Source: a virus
Length of the DNA stretch: 26,159 nucleotides
Direction: 5' to 3' (one strand)
Virus record (IMG/VR): IMGVR_UViG_3300027747_002867
Span: 1-26,159 of that record
Below, piece after piece: positions 21,994 to 26,159 of this stretch. The notes beneath the pieces are model-generated. The model was not told where the DNA came from and made no database searches. It saw nothing but the letters and a program-made list of their open reading frames with translations. Position 1 is the stretch's first letter. The number at the start of each line of letters is the position of its first letter. Position numbers and translations under genes: made by a program.

Positions 21994-22167
21994 ATGCAAA
22001 AGATTATGGTTGGCGATGTGGTTCAAGTAGTCAGCGGGTATGGTAATGTCCAGCAAATAGTCGGAAAGAATATTAAAGTTCAGATTTCCGGCCGATTCGA
22101 AGGTGAATGGTATACGCTTGACCAGATTGTGTCTCATGCCTATCTGAGCAAAAAGAAAAGTAATTGA
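21994..22167 (+). CDS. Small beta-barrel-like protein, 57 aa
   Basis: VGDVVQVVSGYGNVQQIVGKN then IKVQISGRFEGEWYTLDQIV has the spacing of a KOW/SH3-like barrel (GD-x-V-x-V, G ... IVGK, W-Y-x-L-x-Q-I). AGGA lies 7 nt before the ATG at 21994; the TTG further upstream overlaps the promoter. Compare the 59-aa protein at 18,480. Function unknown. Confidence 0.7.
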   Translation: MQKIMVGDVVQVVSGYGNVQQIVGKNIKVQISGRFEGEWYTLDQIVSHAYLSKKKSN

Positions 22168-22192
22168 CAATACAAAAACAGTTTGGTAGAAT
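22164..22192 (+). promoter_or_regulatory. Early promoter overlapping a stop codon
   Basis: TTGACA (22164-22169) shares bases with the TGA stop of the 57-aa gene (22165-22167). A 17-bp spacer containing CAGTTTGG precedes TAGAAT (22187-22192). Confidence 0.83.
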
Positions 22193-22218
22193 AAAAACAC
22201 AAGAAAGAGAGAATGAAG

Positions 22219-22500
22219 ATGTTTGAAGATGTGAAGTTCAAGGTAAGATTCGATGGTTTTGAACAGCCGTATACTGATACGATTGAGAAAGCTATCAAGT
22301 GGTATATTCTTGGTGTGAAAGGTAGTGCTCAATATAGGGTAGATTTACTCTATAGTGTAGATGGTGGAAATGAATGGATTATGTATGAGAGTCAGCATAA
22401 TAAAACTCTGAAAGATAGCAACTTTGCAGAAGCTATGCTGAATGATCTGTCTAGTCAGATTATGGAGCTTGCAGACTATTCTCCCGGAGATGAGGGCTAG
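22219..22500 (+). CDS. Unknown early protein, 93 aa
   Basis: Starts MFEDVKFKVRFDGFEQPYTD; an AIKWYILGVKGSAQYRVDLLY alpha/beta centre, then VDGGNEWIMYESQ and an acidic helix (FAEAMLNDLSSQIMELADY). No motif known. GAGAG gives 7-nt spacing to the ATG at 22219 but 1 nt to the ATG at 22213, so the second is chosen. Its 3' end forms the left half of a GC-rich hairpin. Confidence 0.72.
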   Translation: MFEDVKFKVRFDGFEQPYTDTIEKAIKWYILGVKGSAQYRVDLLYSVDGGNEWIMYESQHNKTLKDSNFAEAMLNDLSSQIMELADYSPGDEG

Positions 22501-22519
22501 TCTTAGCTAACCCTCCGGG
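22483..22519. terminator. GC-rich hairpin across a stop codon, possible weak terminator
   Basis: CCCGGAG (22483-22489) and CTCCGGG (22513-22519) form a perfect 7-bp stem with an inner GGCTA/TAGC pairing around the TAG stop. Only TTTGGG follows, so termination would be weak. It may instead protect the mRNA 3' end. Confidence 0.45.
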
Positions 22520-22559
22520 TTTGGGTAGGGTGGGTATAGTCAGCCTAAAGTCAGAGCCC

Positions 22560-22588
22560 TTGACGGGCCGATAACAATAGTATAGAAT
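22560..22588 (+). promoter_or_regulatory. Early promoter
   Basis: TTGACG (22560-22565), 17-bp spacer with CCGATAACAATAG, TAGAAT (22583-22588). The -35 lies in a GCCC-TTGAC-GGGC dyad. AAAGGAG and an ATG follow. Confidence 0.8.
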
Positions 22589-22606
22589 GGTGCAAAGGAG
22601 AAGAAT

Positions 22607-22780
22607 ATGAGAATGATTGAATATCCGTTTATGTTGGTTATGGGGGCTTTTCTTAAGGTTATGGAAACTATGTGTGAGGTTTGGCAGAGAATTAATGAAT
22701 ATGAGAATATGAAGTCTAGGGGTTATACTCTTATGAAAAGTGATAAGGGTGATGATTTCTGGGTAGGTTATGGGGATTGA
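22607..22780 (+). CDS. Unknown small protein, 57 aa
   Basis: AAAGGAG 6 nt before the ATG; stop 22778-22780. The N-terminal half (MRMIEYPFMLVMGAFLKVME) is amphipathic to hydrophobic and Met-rich; the C-terminal half (KSRGYTLMKSDKGDDFWVGY) is polar. It may lie on a membrane. No family recognised. Confidence 0.62.
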   Translation: MRMIEYPFMLVMGAFLKVMETMCEVWQRINEYENMKSRGYTLMKSDKGDDFWVGYGD

Positions 22781-22807
22781 CCACTTAAACAAAATGGAGA
22801 TACAGGG

Positions 22808-22915
22808 ATGTATCAATTCGATTTTATTAGCGTTGCTTTTGGCTACATTTGTGGTATTGTATTGTATGCTAGTATGTCAAATATCATGTATATGGAGGAA
22901 AATGATGAAAATTAG
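22808..22915 (+). CDS. Tiny membrane protein, 35 aa
   Basis: GGAG (8-nt spacing) precedes ATG 22808. Residues 1-20 (MYQFDFISVAFGYICGIVLY) form a membrane segment, followed by an acidic MEENDEN end. A different frame over the same DNA is also open (from 22794, 62 aa with two hydrophobic stretches) but has no Shine-Dalgarno, so two short genes are preferred. Confidence 0.45.
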   Translation: MYQFDFISVAFGYICGIVLYASMSNIMYMEENDEN

Positions 22916-22982
22916 TGATTATATTCTATTAGGGGTATGCTTTATACTTGGCTGCACAATGACGTATCTCCTTCACCAGTAA
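22905..22982 (+). CDS. Tiny membrane protein, 25 aa
   Basis: GGAGG lies 6 nt before ATG 22905, a strong site. The chain starts MKISDYILLGVCFILGCTMT and is one membrane segment ending LLHQ. It overlaps the end of the previous small gene by 11 nt. Its TAA stop is the first element of cassette 8. Confidence 0.55.
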   Translation: MKISDYILLGVCFILGCTMTYLLHQ

Positions 22983-23066
22983 GGACTTACGTCGAGTCCG
23001 GCCCGCCCCGCGAAGCGTAAGTGCTTATGCTGCAACGACTTACGATAATCTTACGACATTGTAAGG
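22982..23066. repeat. Intergenic cassette 8 (reduced H1, GC box, H2, H4)
   Basis: H1 remnant GGACT (22983-22987) / AGTCC (22995-22999). GC box CGGCCCGCCCCG (22999-23010), the exact reverse complement of the boxes in cassettes 9 and 10. H2: CGTAAGT (23016) / ACTTACG (to 23044), no T run. H4: CTTAC-gacatt-GTAAG (23049-23066 with a wobble pair). No sigma-54-like arms. Confidence 0.82.
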
Positions 23067-23087
23067 AAACTTTCCTGTTCATAGGTA

Positions 23088-23116
23088 TTGACACTGGACG
23101 ATAATAGGTATAGAAT
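23088..23116 (+). promoter_or_regulatory. Early promoter (type C), cassette 8
   Basis: TTGACA (23088-23093), 17-bp spacer starting CTGGACGATAAT, TAGAAT (23111-23116), then GATAGTACAAGAAAGAAAAGG. Confidence 0.85.
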
Positions 23117-23144
23117 GATAGTACAAGAAAGAAAAGGCTAAAAA

Positions 23145-23333
23145 ATGTTTTCTCCGATGGAAAAGATTTGGATGGGTCTTGGATTGCAAGGCGCTCTTGA
23201 AATGATGGATGCTTCGTGCTCCCTGTGCGAAAGGCTCACGGAAGAATGTGTTGAGAATCCCTCAGTGAAGGATGCTTTGATTCAAAGCATTGCTACTGAA
23301 ATTATTTCTGGTCGTCAACTAATTGCCTCTTGA
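23145..23333 (+). CDS. Unknown small helical protein, 62 aa
   Basis: Starts MFSPMEKIWMGLGLQGALEM; all-helical prediction with Cys at 25 and 28 (CSLCERLTEEC, plus C35), perhaps a metal or disulphide site. AAGG lies 7 nt before the ATG. Acidic and soluble. The stop lies within the next -35 box (TTGACA), so the next promoter overlaps this gene's end. Confidence 0.7.
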   Translation: MFSPMEKIWMGLGLQGALEMMDASCSLCERLTEECVENPSVKDALIQSIATEIISGRQLIAS

Positions 23334-23358
23334 CACTGGTCGATAATAGATGTATAAT
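23330..23358 (+). promoter_or_regulatory. Early promoter (type C) overlapping a stop codon
   Basis: TTGACA (23330-23335), 17-bp spacer starting CTGGTCGATAAT, TATAAT (23353-23358). Same spacer family as 21,663 and 23,088. Confidence 0.86.
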
Positions 23359-23395
23359 CGCAACATCACGAACGGAAACCACAGGAACCAGAATC

Positions 23396-23569
23396 ATGCT
23401 GAACTTCGACGAGATCAACGATATTCTGAACGACATGGCAGAGCAGGGGATTGTGGAGCCGATGGTTGAGCCTATCGACGATCCCAGTGTGGAAGTCAAC
23501 TTTTGGGATTGGGCCGATGTTGTGGGTGCTATTGACGACTTTGTTCCAGAGGAGTATACTGATGCTTAG
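23396..23569 (+). CDS. Acidic early protein, 57 aa
   Basis: Starts MLNFDEINDILNDMAEQGIV; Asp/Glu-rich throughout (VEPIDDPSVEVNFWDWADVV, EEYTDA) with no Lys or Arg. ATG at 23396 with AGGA 9 nt upstream; in-frame codons further upstream lie in the promoter. Precedes a second, even more acidic protein in the same unit. Function unknown. Confidence 0.7.
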   Translation: MLNFDEINDILNDMAEQGIVEPMVEPIDDPSVEVNFWDWADVVGAIDDFVPEEYTDA

Positions 23570-23633
23570 TGCGATTGCTTTTGTTGTGGGCTATATTGGT
23601 TTGTTTTACATTACTACCATCGTGAGGGATTGA
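23562..23633 (+). CDS. Tiny membrane protein, 23 aa
   Basis: AGAGGAG lies 7 nt before ATG 23562, one of the best ribosome sites in this region. The chain (MLSAIAFVVGYIGLFYITTI then VRD) is a single membrane helix with a basic-acidic end. It overlaps the end of the 57-aa acidic gene. Short enough to escape routine gene calling. Confidence 0.55.
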   Translation: MLSAIAFVVGYIGLFYITTIVRD

Positions 23634-23635
23634 CC

Positions 23636-23911
23636 ATGAGCTACGAATACGACGATCTTGAAGACTTTTATGGTATCGACGCCGATGATCGTACTAATGA
23701 TTATTGGGCTGGAGATGATGACTTGGAGAATGATTCTAATGATTCGTTTGATGATAGTATGGATGGTGATGCTGAGTCTGCGTTGGCTTCCGCTGGATGG
23801 GGAACCGACGAAGACTATGGTTACTATGGTGACGATGGAGTAGAAGATTTCCACGCAGATGAGGCTGTCGGATTCGTTGATTATAACGATGATGGCCCAT
23901 ATGATGATTGA
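23636..23911 (+). CDS. Extremely acidic early protein, 91 aa (possible DNA mimic)
   Basis: 34 of 91 residues are Asp or Glu, with one Arg and no Lys. Segments such as DDLEDFYGIDADD, WAGDDDLENDSNDSFDDSM and EDYGYYGDDGVED alternate acidic and aromatic or small residues. GAGGG lies 7 nt before the ATG at 23636, which is 2 nt after the membrane peptide's stop. Phage anti-restriction and anti-host proteins such as Ocr and Arn are acidic DNA mimics, so that role is plausible, but the residues are also consistent with a disordered binding protein. Confidence 0.72.
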   Translation: MSYEYDDLEDFYGIDADDRTNDYWAGDDDLENDSNDSFDDSMDGDAESALASAGWGTDEDYGYYGDDGVEDFHADEAVGFVDYNDDGPYDD

Positions 23912-23930
23912 CTGAACCACTCTCCATAAA

Positions 23931-24028
23931 CCCTTTGTGCGTAAGCACTTAGGGCTGGCGGGGCGGGCCGCTTTTGATGTAAGTCCTTATGCTGCAATAC
24001 TTTACGAAAACCTTACGAAATTGTAAGA
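23931..24028. repeat. Intergenic cassette 9 (H1, GC box, H2, H4)
   Basis: H1 variant: CCCT and GTGC (23931-23940) pair with GCAC and AGGG (23945-23954), two T-T mismatches. GC box CGGGGCGGGCCG (23959-23970). H2 degenerate: GTAAGT (23979) / ACTTTAC (to 24005). H4: CCTTAC-gaaatt-GTAAGa (24011-24028). No sigma-54-like arms. Confidence 0.78.
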
Positions 24029-24039
24029 AAACTTTTTAG

Positions 24040-24067
24040 TTGACAGCTAAAGTTTCTCTGCTATACT
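24040..24067 (+). promoter_or_regulatory. Early promoter, cassette 9
   Basis: TTGACA (24040-24045), 16-bp spacer GCTAAAGTTT..., TATACT (24062-24067), then TGTCGATATAAGAG. Near twin of the promoter at 25,005. Confidence 0.85.
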
Positions 24068-24103
24068 TGTCGATATAAGAGATAGAGAAAGAGAGAGTGA
24101 AGA

Positions 24104-24325
24104 ATGAGTTGGAATGAGTATCGGATGAGTAGGGATATGTGGGGTAATGTGAAGCATGAGCATATTCATGTTGGTTGGACTGTGACGTTTGATATGGATG
24201 GTAAGCGTTACTCGTGGAATCTTAATGCAAAGTATAGAACTAGGATTGACGTTGAGCGTAGGGTTTTTGAGAAGTATCCTACTGCTGCTAATGTTCGTTG
24301 CAACAAGAATATTTGTGAAGTTTGA
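24104..24325 (+). CDS. Unknown basic early protein, 73 aa
   Basis: Starts MSWNEYRMSRDMWGNVKHEH; IHVGWTVTFDMDGKRYSWNL gives a beta hairpin, followed by a helix (RIDVERRVFEKYP) and CNKNICEV. Soluble, basic and aromatic. No family recognised. First of four genes in this unit; the leader is GAGAGAGTGAAGA. Confidence 0.72.
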   Translation: MSWNEYRMSRDMWGNVKHEHIHVGWTVTFDMDGKRYSWNLNAKYRTRIDVERRVFEKYPTAANVRCNKNICEV

Positions 24326-24335
24326 AGGGAATAAA

Positions 24336-24548
24336 ATGAGACAGTTAACCAAAAACGAAATAGCCGATCTAGAATTTGATGCTGAACTTATGGGTTTTAG
24401 GGTGGTGTATCTTCCTAAGCCTCTTGACTGGAATCATTTTATATTGTATTATCTCAAGCCAGAGTTGACTTATGTTGGTCACTATCGTGGTTTGAATGAA
24501 GTTAAAATGGGTATGCAGAAGCATTATAGACCAGAGGTACAGAAATGA
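24336..24548 (+). CDS. Unknown early protein, 70 aa
   Basis: Starts MRQLTKNEIADLEFDAELMG and continues FRVVYLPKPLDWNHFILYYL, then GLNEVKMGMQKHY. AAGGGA lies before ATG 24336, 10 nt after the previous stop; the longer upstream frame overlaps the previous gene and is not used. Alpha/beta, aromatic, function unknown. Its TGA overlaps the next ATG. Confidence 0.68.
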   Translation: MRQLTKNEIADLEFDAELMGFRVVYLPKPLDWNHFILYYLKPELTYVGHYRGLNEVKMGMQKHYRPEVQK

Positions 24549-24700
24549 CAAACGAAGAAAAGTGGATTGAATATCGTCGTTCTGTTGGATTATCCGATAA
24601 GTCTCCAGAAATCGAAAACGGTTGGGATAAGGAACATAATTGTTCTAACCGAGTTGCTCGATTAATTTACATAAACGATTCTGATACTTATGGAGATTGA
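24545..24700 (+). CDS. Unknown small protein, 51 aa
   Basis: ATG overlaps the previous stop (ATGA) and its own TGA overlaps the next start (TGATG), so three genes are chained by coupling. Starts MTNEEKWIEYRRSVGLSDKS and ends RLIYINDSDTYGD. Polar, helical N-terminus, no known motif. Confidence 0.62.
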   Translation: MTNEEKWIEYRRSVGLSDKSPEIENGWDKEHNCSNRVARLIYINDSDTYGD

Positions 24701-25002
24701 TGATAAATATGAATGGAAATAATCCACATTGGCCATATTGGCTGAGTAATACCATAAACTTTACCTATAATGGTAAGGATGTGTGGGGTACGATTATGAA
24801 GTTTGGTAATGGTTTTGTGACTCTAATCACTAAAGACGGTTATCGTAACTATTCTTGGAATAAAATGACCCCAACAGTACTGTACTCTTGTGCAGTGAGC
24901 GAGCTGATCAAACTGTATCAGTGGCATAATGATGATCGCTTTAAGTATCTTTATGACCACTATGGCCCTTATGTTCAGCCCTATCCTTGGAAAGAAGATT
25001 AG
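24700..25002 (+). CDS. Unknown early protein, 100 aa
   Basis: Starts MINMNGNNPHWPYWLSNTIN; strands FTYNGKDVWGTIMKFGNGFVTLI then GYRNYSWNKM, followed by a helix (SCAVSELIKLYQW) and a Tyr/Pro-rich end (HYGPYVQPYPWKED). Rich in Trp and Tyr. ATG at 24700 is coupled to the previous stop; ATG 24709 is an alternative. No family recognised. Confidence 0.7.
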   Translation: MINMNGNNPHWPYWLSNTINFTYNGKDVWGTIMKFGNGFVTLITKDGYRNYSWNKMTPTVLYSCAVSELIKLYQWHNDDRFKYLYDHYGPYVQPYPWKED

Positions 25003-25004
25003 GC

Positions 25005-25032
25005 TTGACAGCTAAAGTTTTTATGGTAGAAT
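25005..25032 (+). promoter_or_regulatory. Early promoter
   Basis: TTGACA (25005-25010) two bases after the previous stop, 16-bp spacer GCTAAAGTTT..., TAGAAT (25027-25032), then GTCGATATAAGA and an all-purine leader with GAGG. Confidence 0.86.
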
Positions 25033-25060
25033 GTCGATATAAGAAGAAGAGGAAAAGAGA

Positions 25061-25204
25061 ATGAAAACTGAAAAGAAACCATTGACGAATCACCAGAAAG
25101 CTGTTATGCTTATGGAACGTGAAGCTAATCGTGCGATTGCTCGCGTGAATCTGTTGGAAAAGTTGTATCTGGAAACCCTGAAAGCAAAGGAATTGGCGAA
25201 ATGA
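25061..25204 (+). CDS. Small basic helical protein, 47 aa
   Basis: Starts MKTEKKPLTNHQKAVMLMER and continues as one amphipathic helix with Leu/Ala heptad-like spacing (RVNLLEKLYLETLKAKELAK), so a short coiled coil is likely. Purine leader with GAGG before the ATG; stop overlaps the next start (ATGA). Function unknown. Confidence 0.65.
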   Translation: MKTEKKPLTNHQKAVMLMEREANRAIARVNLLEKLYLETLKAKELAK

Positions 25205-25431
25205 AGTGCGTTGTTACCCATACTGATACTTATGGCGGTGAAGCTAACTATGGTTGGGTGAATCGTTATGAATTCATCCCCAAGAAAAATGCTAGCCAGC
25301 GTAGCGTTATTCGTAAGGCTAAGGCTTTGGCAGGTATGACAGCCGTAAAGTCTGAAACCTACGATTATGGTGATGGTTATACCGTTAAGCCACGCGGCTA
25401 TGCTCAAATCATCTTTGTTGATTTTGAGTAA
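25201..25431 (+). CDS. TDTYGGEANYGWV-type phage protein, 76 aa
   Basis: VVTHTDTYGGEANYGWVNRY followed by a basic helix (SQRSVIRKAKALAGM) and a C-terminal strand (YAQIIFVDFE). The TYGGEANY-W motif recurs in small phage and bacterial proteins without a defined role. Coupled to the 47-aa gene by ATGA. Soluble alpha/beta protein. Confidence 0.75.
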   Translation: MKCVVTHTDTYGGEANYGWVNRYEFIPKKNASQRSVIRKAKALAGMTAVKSETYDYGDGYTVKPRGYAQIIFVDFE

Positions 25432-25448
25432 ACTATCCTCGTCGTAAA

Positions 25449-25523
25449 CCCTTTGTGTTCAAGCACTTAGGGCCGACGGGGCGGGCCGGTTTTGACGTAA
25501 GTTCTTATCCTATATAGAGTTAT
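25449..25523. repeat. Intergenic cassette 10 (H1, GC box, degenerate H2)
   Basis: H1 variant CCCT (25449-25452) ... AGGG (25469-25472), inner GTG/CAC. GC box CGGGGCGGGCCG (25477-25488). H2 starts CGTAAGT (25496 area), but the right arm has decayed (AGAGTTATGG). No H3 or H4. The remaining ~30 nt before the promoter show nothing. Confidence 0.72.
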
Positions 25524-25552
25524 GGCAAAAGAAAAATTTGTCACTAAATCTA

Positions 25553-25580
25553 TTGACAATAGCCGATACTCCTGTAGAAT
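25553..25580 (+). promoter_or_regulatory. Early promoter, cassette 10
   Basis: TTGACA (25553-25558), 16-bp spacer, TAGAAT (25575-25580). The following leader is short with a strong AAAGGAGG, unlike the polypurine leaders elsewhere. Confidence 0.84.
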
Positions 25581-25604
25581 GAGCTAACCAAAGGAGGATA
25601 AGCT

Positions 25605-26132
25605 ATGTTTACGATGAAGCATCTTAAGAAGGTTTTGCCAGAGATCAAAGGATATGATCGTAAGAGTTTGTATTCTATGCGAAAGAATACGATGTGCTGT
25701 ATACTCAGTCAAATGCCGAGCCGTCATCGTGGCACAGCAATTGAGAGTATTGTGAGAGATGAACTGATTACAATGGGTTTTCGAGTTGATCATCTTGGCG
25801 GCAGTCATTCTTTCGATATGAGAGTTGATGGATACAGGGTTGAGGTGAAGTCGTCTTTGGCCCACTCTAAGATTTCTTTGCGAACTAAAAAGGTTTCATA
25901 CCATTATAATTTCCAGAATATTAAAACCAATTGTTTCGACTATCTGGTTTTAGTATTTGTTCAGCCGAAGGGTTTGTTGATTCGTATGCTAACGCAAGAA
26001 GAAGCCGAATATGCTACGCGATTTAATCTTAGAGGTAGGGAAGGTAAGAGTTTGCATCTTGATACTGATGCTCATAAGATTCCGGGCGAATCTTTCGAAA
26101 AGTTTTGGAAAGAAAGTTTTTCTGTAGCATGA
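25605..26132 (+). CDS. PD-(D/E)XK-type nuclease, 175 aa
   Basis: RGTAIESIVRDELITMGFRV has the helix with conserved Glu (E47). GGSHSFDMRVDGYRVEVKSS provides D71 and the E80-V-K82 signature, and FDYLVLVFV is the following core strand. Together they form a restriction-endonuclease-like (PD-(D/E)XK) core. The N-terminal 40 residues are basic, and the C-terminal part (LTQEEAEYATRF on) is helical. AAAGGAGG gives strong translation. A role in host DNA degradation, recombination or exclusion of other phages fits the early position. Specificity cannot be told. Confidence 0.78.
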   Translation: MFTMKHLKKVLPEIKGYDRKSLYSMRKNTMCCILSQMPSRHRGTAIESIVRDELITMGFRVDHLGGSHSFDMRVDGYRVEVKSSLAHSKISLRTKKVSYHYNFQNIKTNCFDYLVLVFVQPKGLLIRMLTQEEAEYATRFNLRGREGKSLHLDTDAHKIPGESFEKFWKESFSVA

Positions 26133-26138
26133 GAACTT

Positions 26139-26159
26139 AAGTCCTTGTCTCTAAAGAAC
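26139..26159. repeat. H1 hairpin of a further cassette, cut by the window edge
   Basis: TTAAGTCCTT and TAAAGAAC flank GTCTC; with the expected following TT the arms would pair in 7 of 8 positions, as in the other H1 copies. It begins 7 nt after the nuclease stop, so another cassette probably continues to the right. Confidence 0.6.

Noticed and set aside
22770-22982. Single 70-aa two-segment membrane protein
   Set aside because: The first ATG lies within the previous gene and the 22794 ATG has no Shine-Dalgarno, while ATGs at 22808 and 22905 do. Two short genes were preferred.
17367-25523. Integron attC sites for a gene-cassette array
   Set aside because: Small genes separated by hairpin repeats suggest it, but no RYYYAAC/GTTRRRY boxes are present, every unit has its own promoter, and no integrase is seen.
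1-26159. tRNA genes, insertion sequences, phage integrase or attachment site
   Set aside because: No cloverleaf, transposase, recombinase motif or terminal repeats were found by eye.

Overview
The window looks like about 26 kb of an AT-rich tailed double-stranded DNA phage (Caudoviricetes) of a bacterium. The evidence is an HK97-type head and packaging module, Shine-Dalgarno sites, sigma-70-like promoters and very dense small genes. The host cannot be named from the sequence. A small exported Val-Pro-Val-rich protein recalls secreted proteins of Planctomycetes, but that is only a hint.

Late half (1-15,487, all on the minus strand, read right to left). A promoter at 15,487-15,460 drives a 50-aa protein, a sigma-70 region 2-like protein with a Cys-rich insert, a probable small terminase, a GDP-mannose 4,6-dehydratase, an HNH nuclease, an ERCC4/XPF-type nuclease, the large terminase, portal, a fused prohead protease-scaffold with its own internal scaffold start, a probable decoration protein and the major capsid protein. 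An intrinsic terminator closes this unit. Two small virion-type proteins, a 908-aa tail fibre and a GDPHF (von Willebrand D-like) protein with a 24-bp Thr-rich repeat follow; the last runs off the left edge. Most genes overlap or nearly touch.

Middle (15,509-17,275, plus strand). A 76-aa AT-hook protein, a terminator, an exported protein and a large selfish-type nuclease joining HTH, GIY-YIG and HNH parts.

Early half (17,276-26,159, plus strand). About 30 small genes, most with no recognisable function, lie in short units, each under its own strong promoter. The gaps hold a repeated multi-hairpin cassette: two hairpins with a GTAAG/CTTAC core (H1, H2), a linker that is either AT-stem or a 12-nt GC box, an inverted repeat whose arms match the sigma-54 -24/-12 consensus with exact spacing on opposite strands (H3), a CCTTAC-N6-GTAAGG hairpin (H4), then a TTGACA/TATAAT promoter, a conserved GTCGATATAAGA start region and a polypurine leader. 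Cassettes begin directly at, or even supply, the stop codon of the gene before. This resembles the promoter-early stem-loop (PeSL) mobile regulatory cassettes of T4-type phages, but the sequences are different and the sigma-54-like inverted repeat is unusual. It is the most interesting feature of the window. The last complete gene is a PD-(D/E)XK nuclease.
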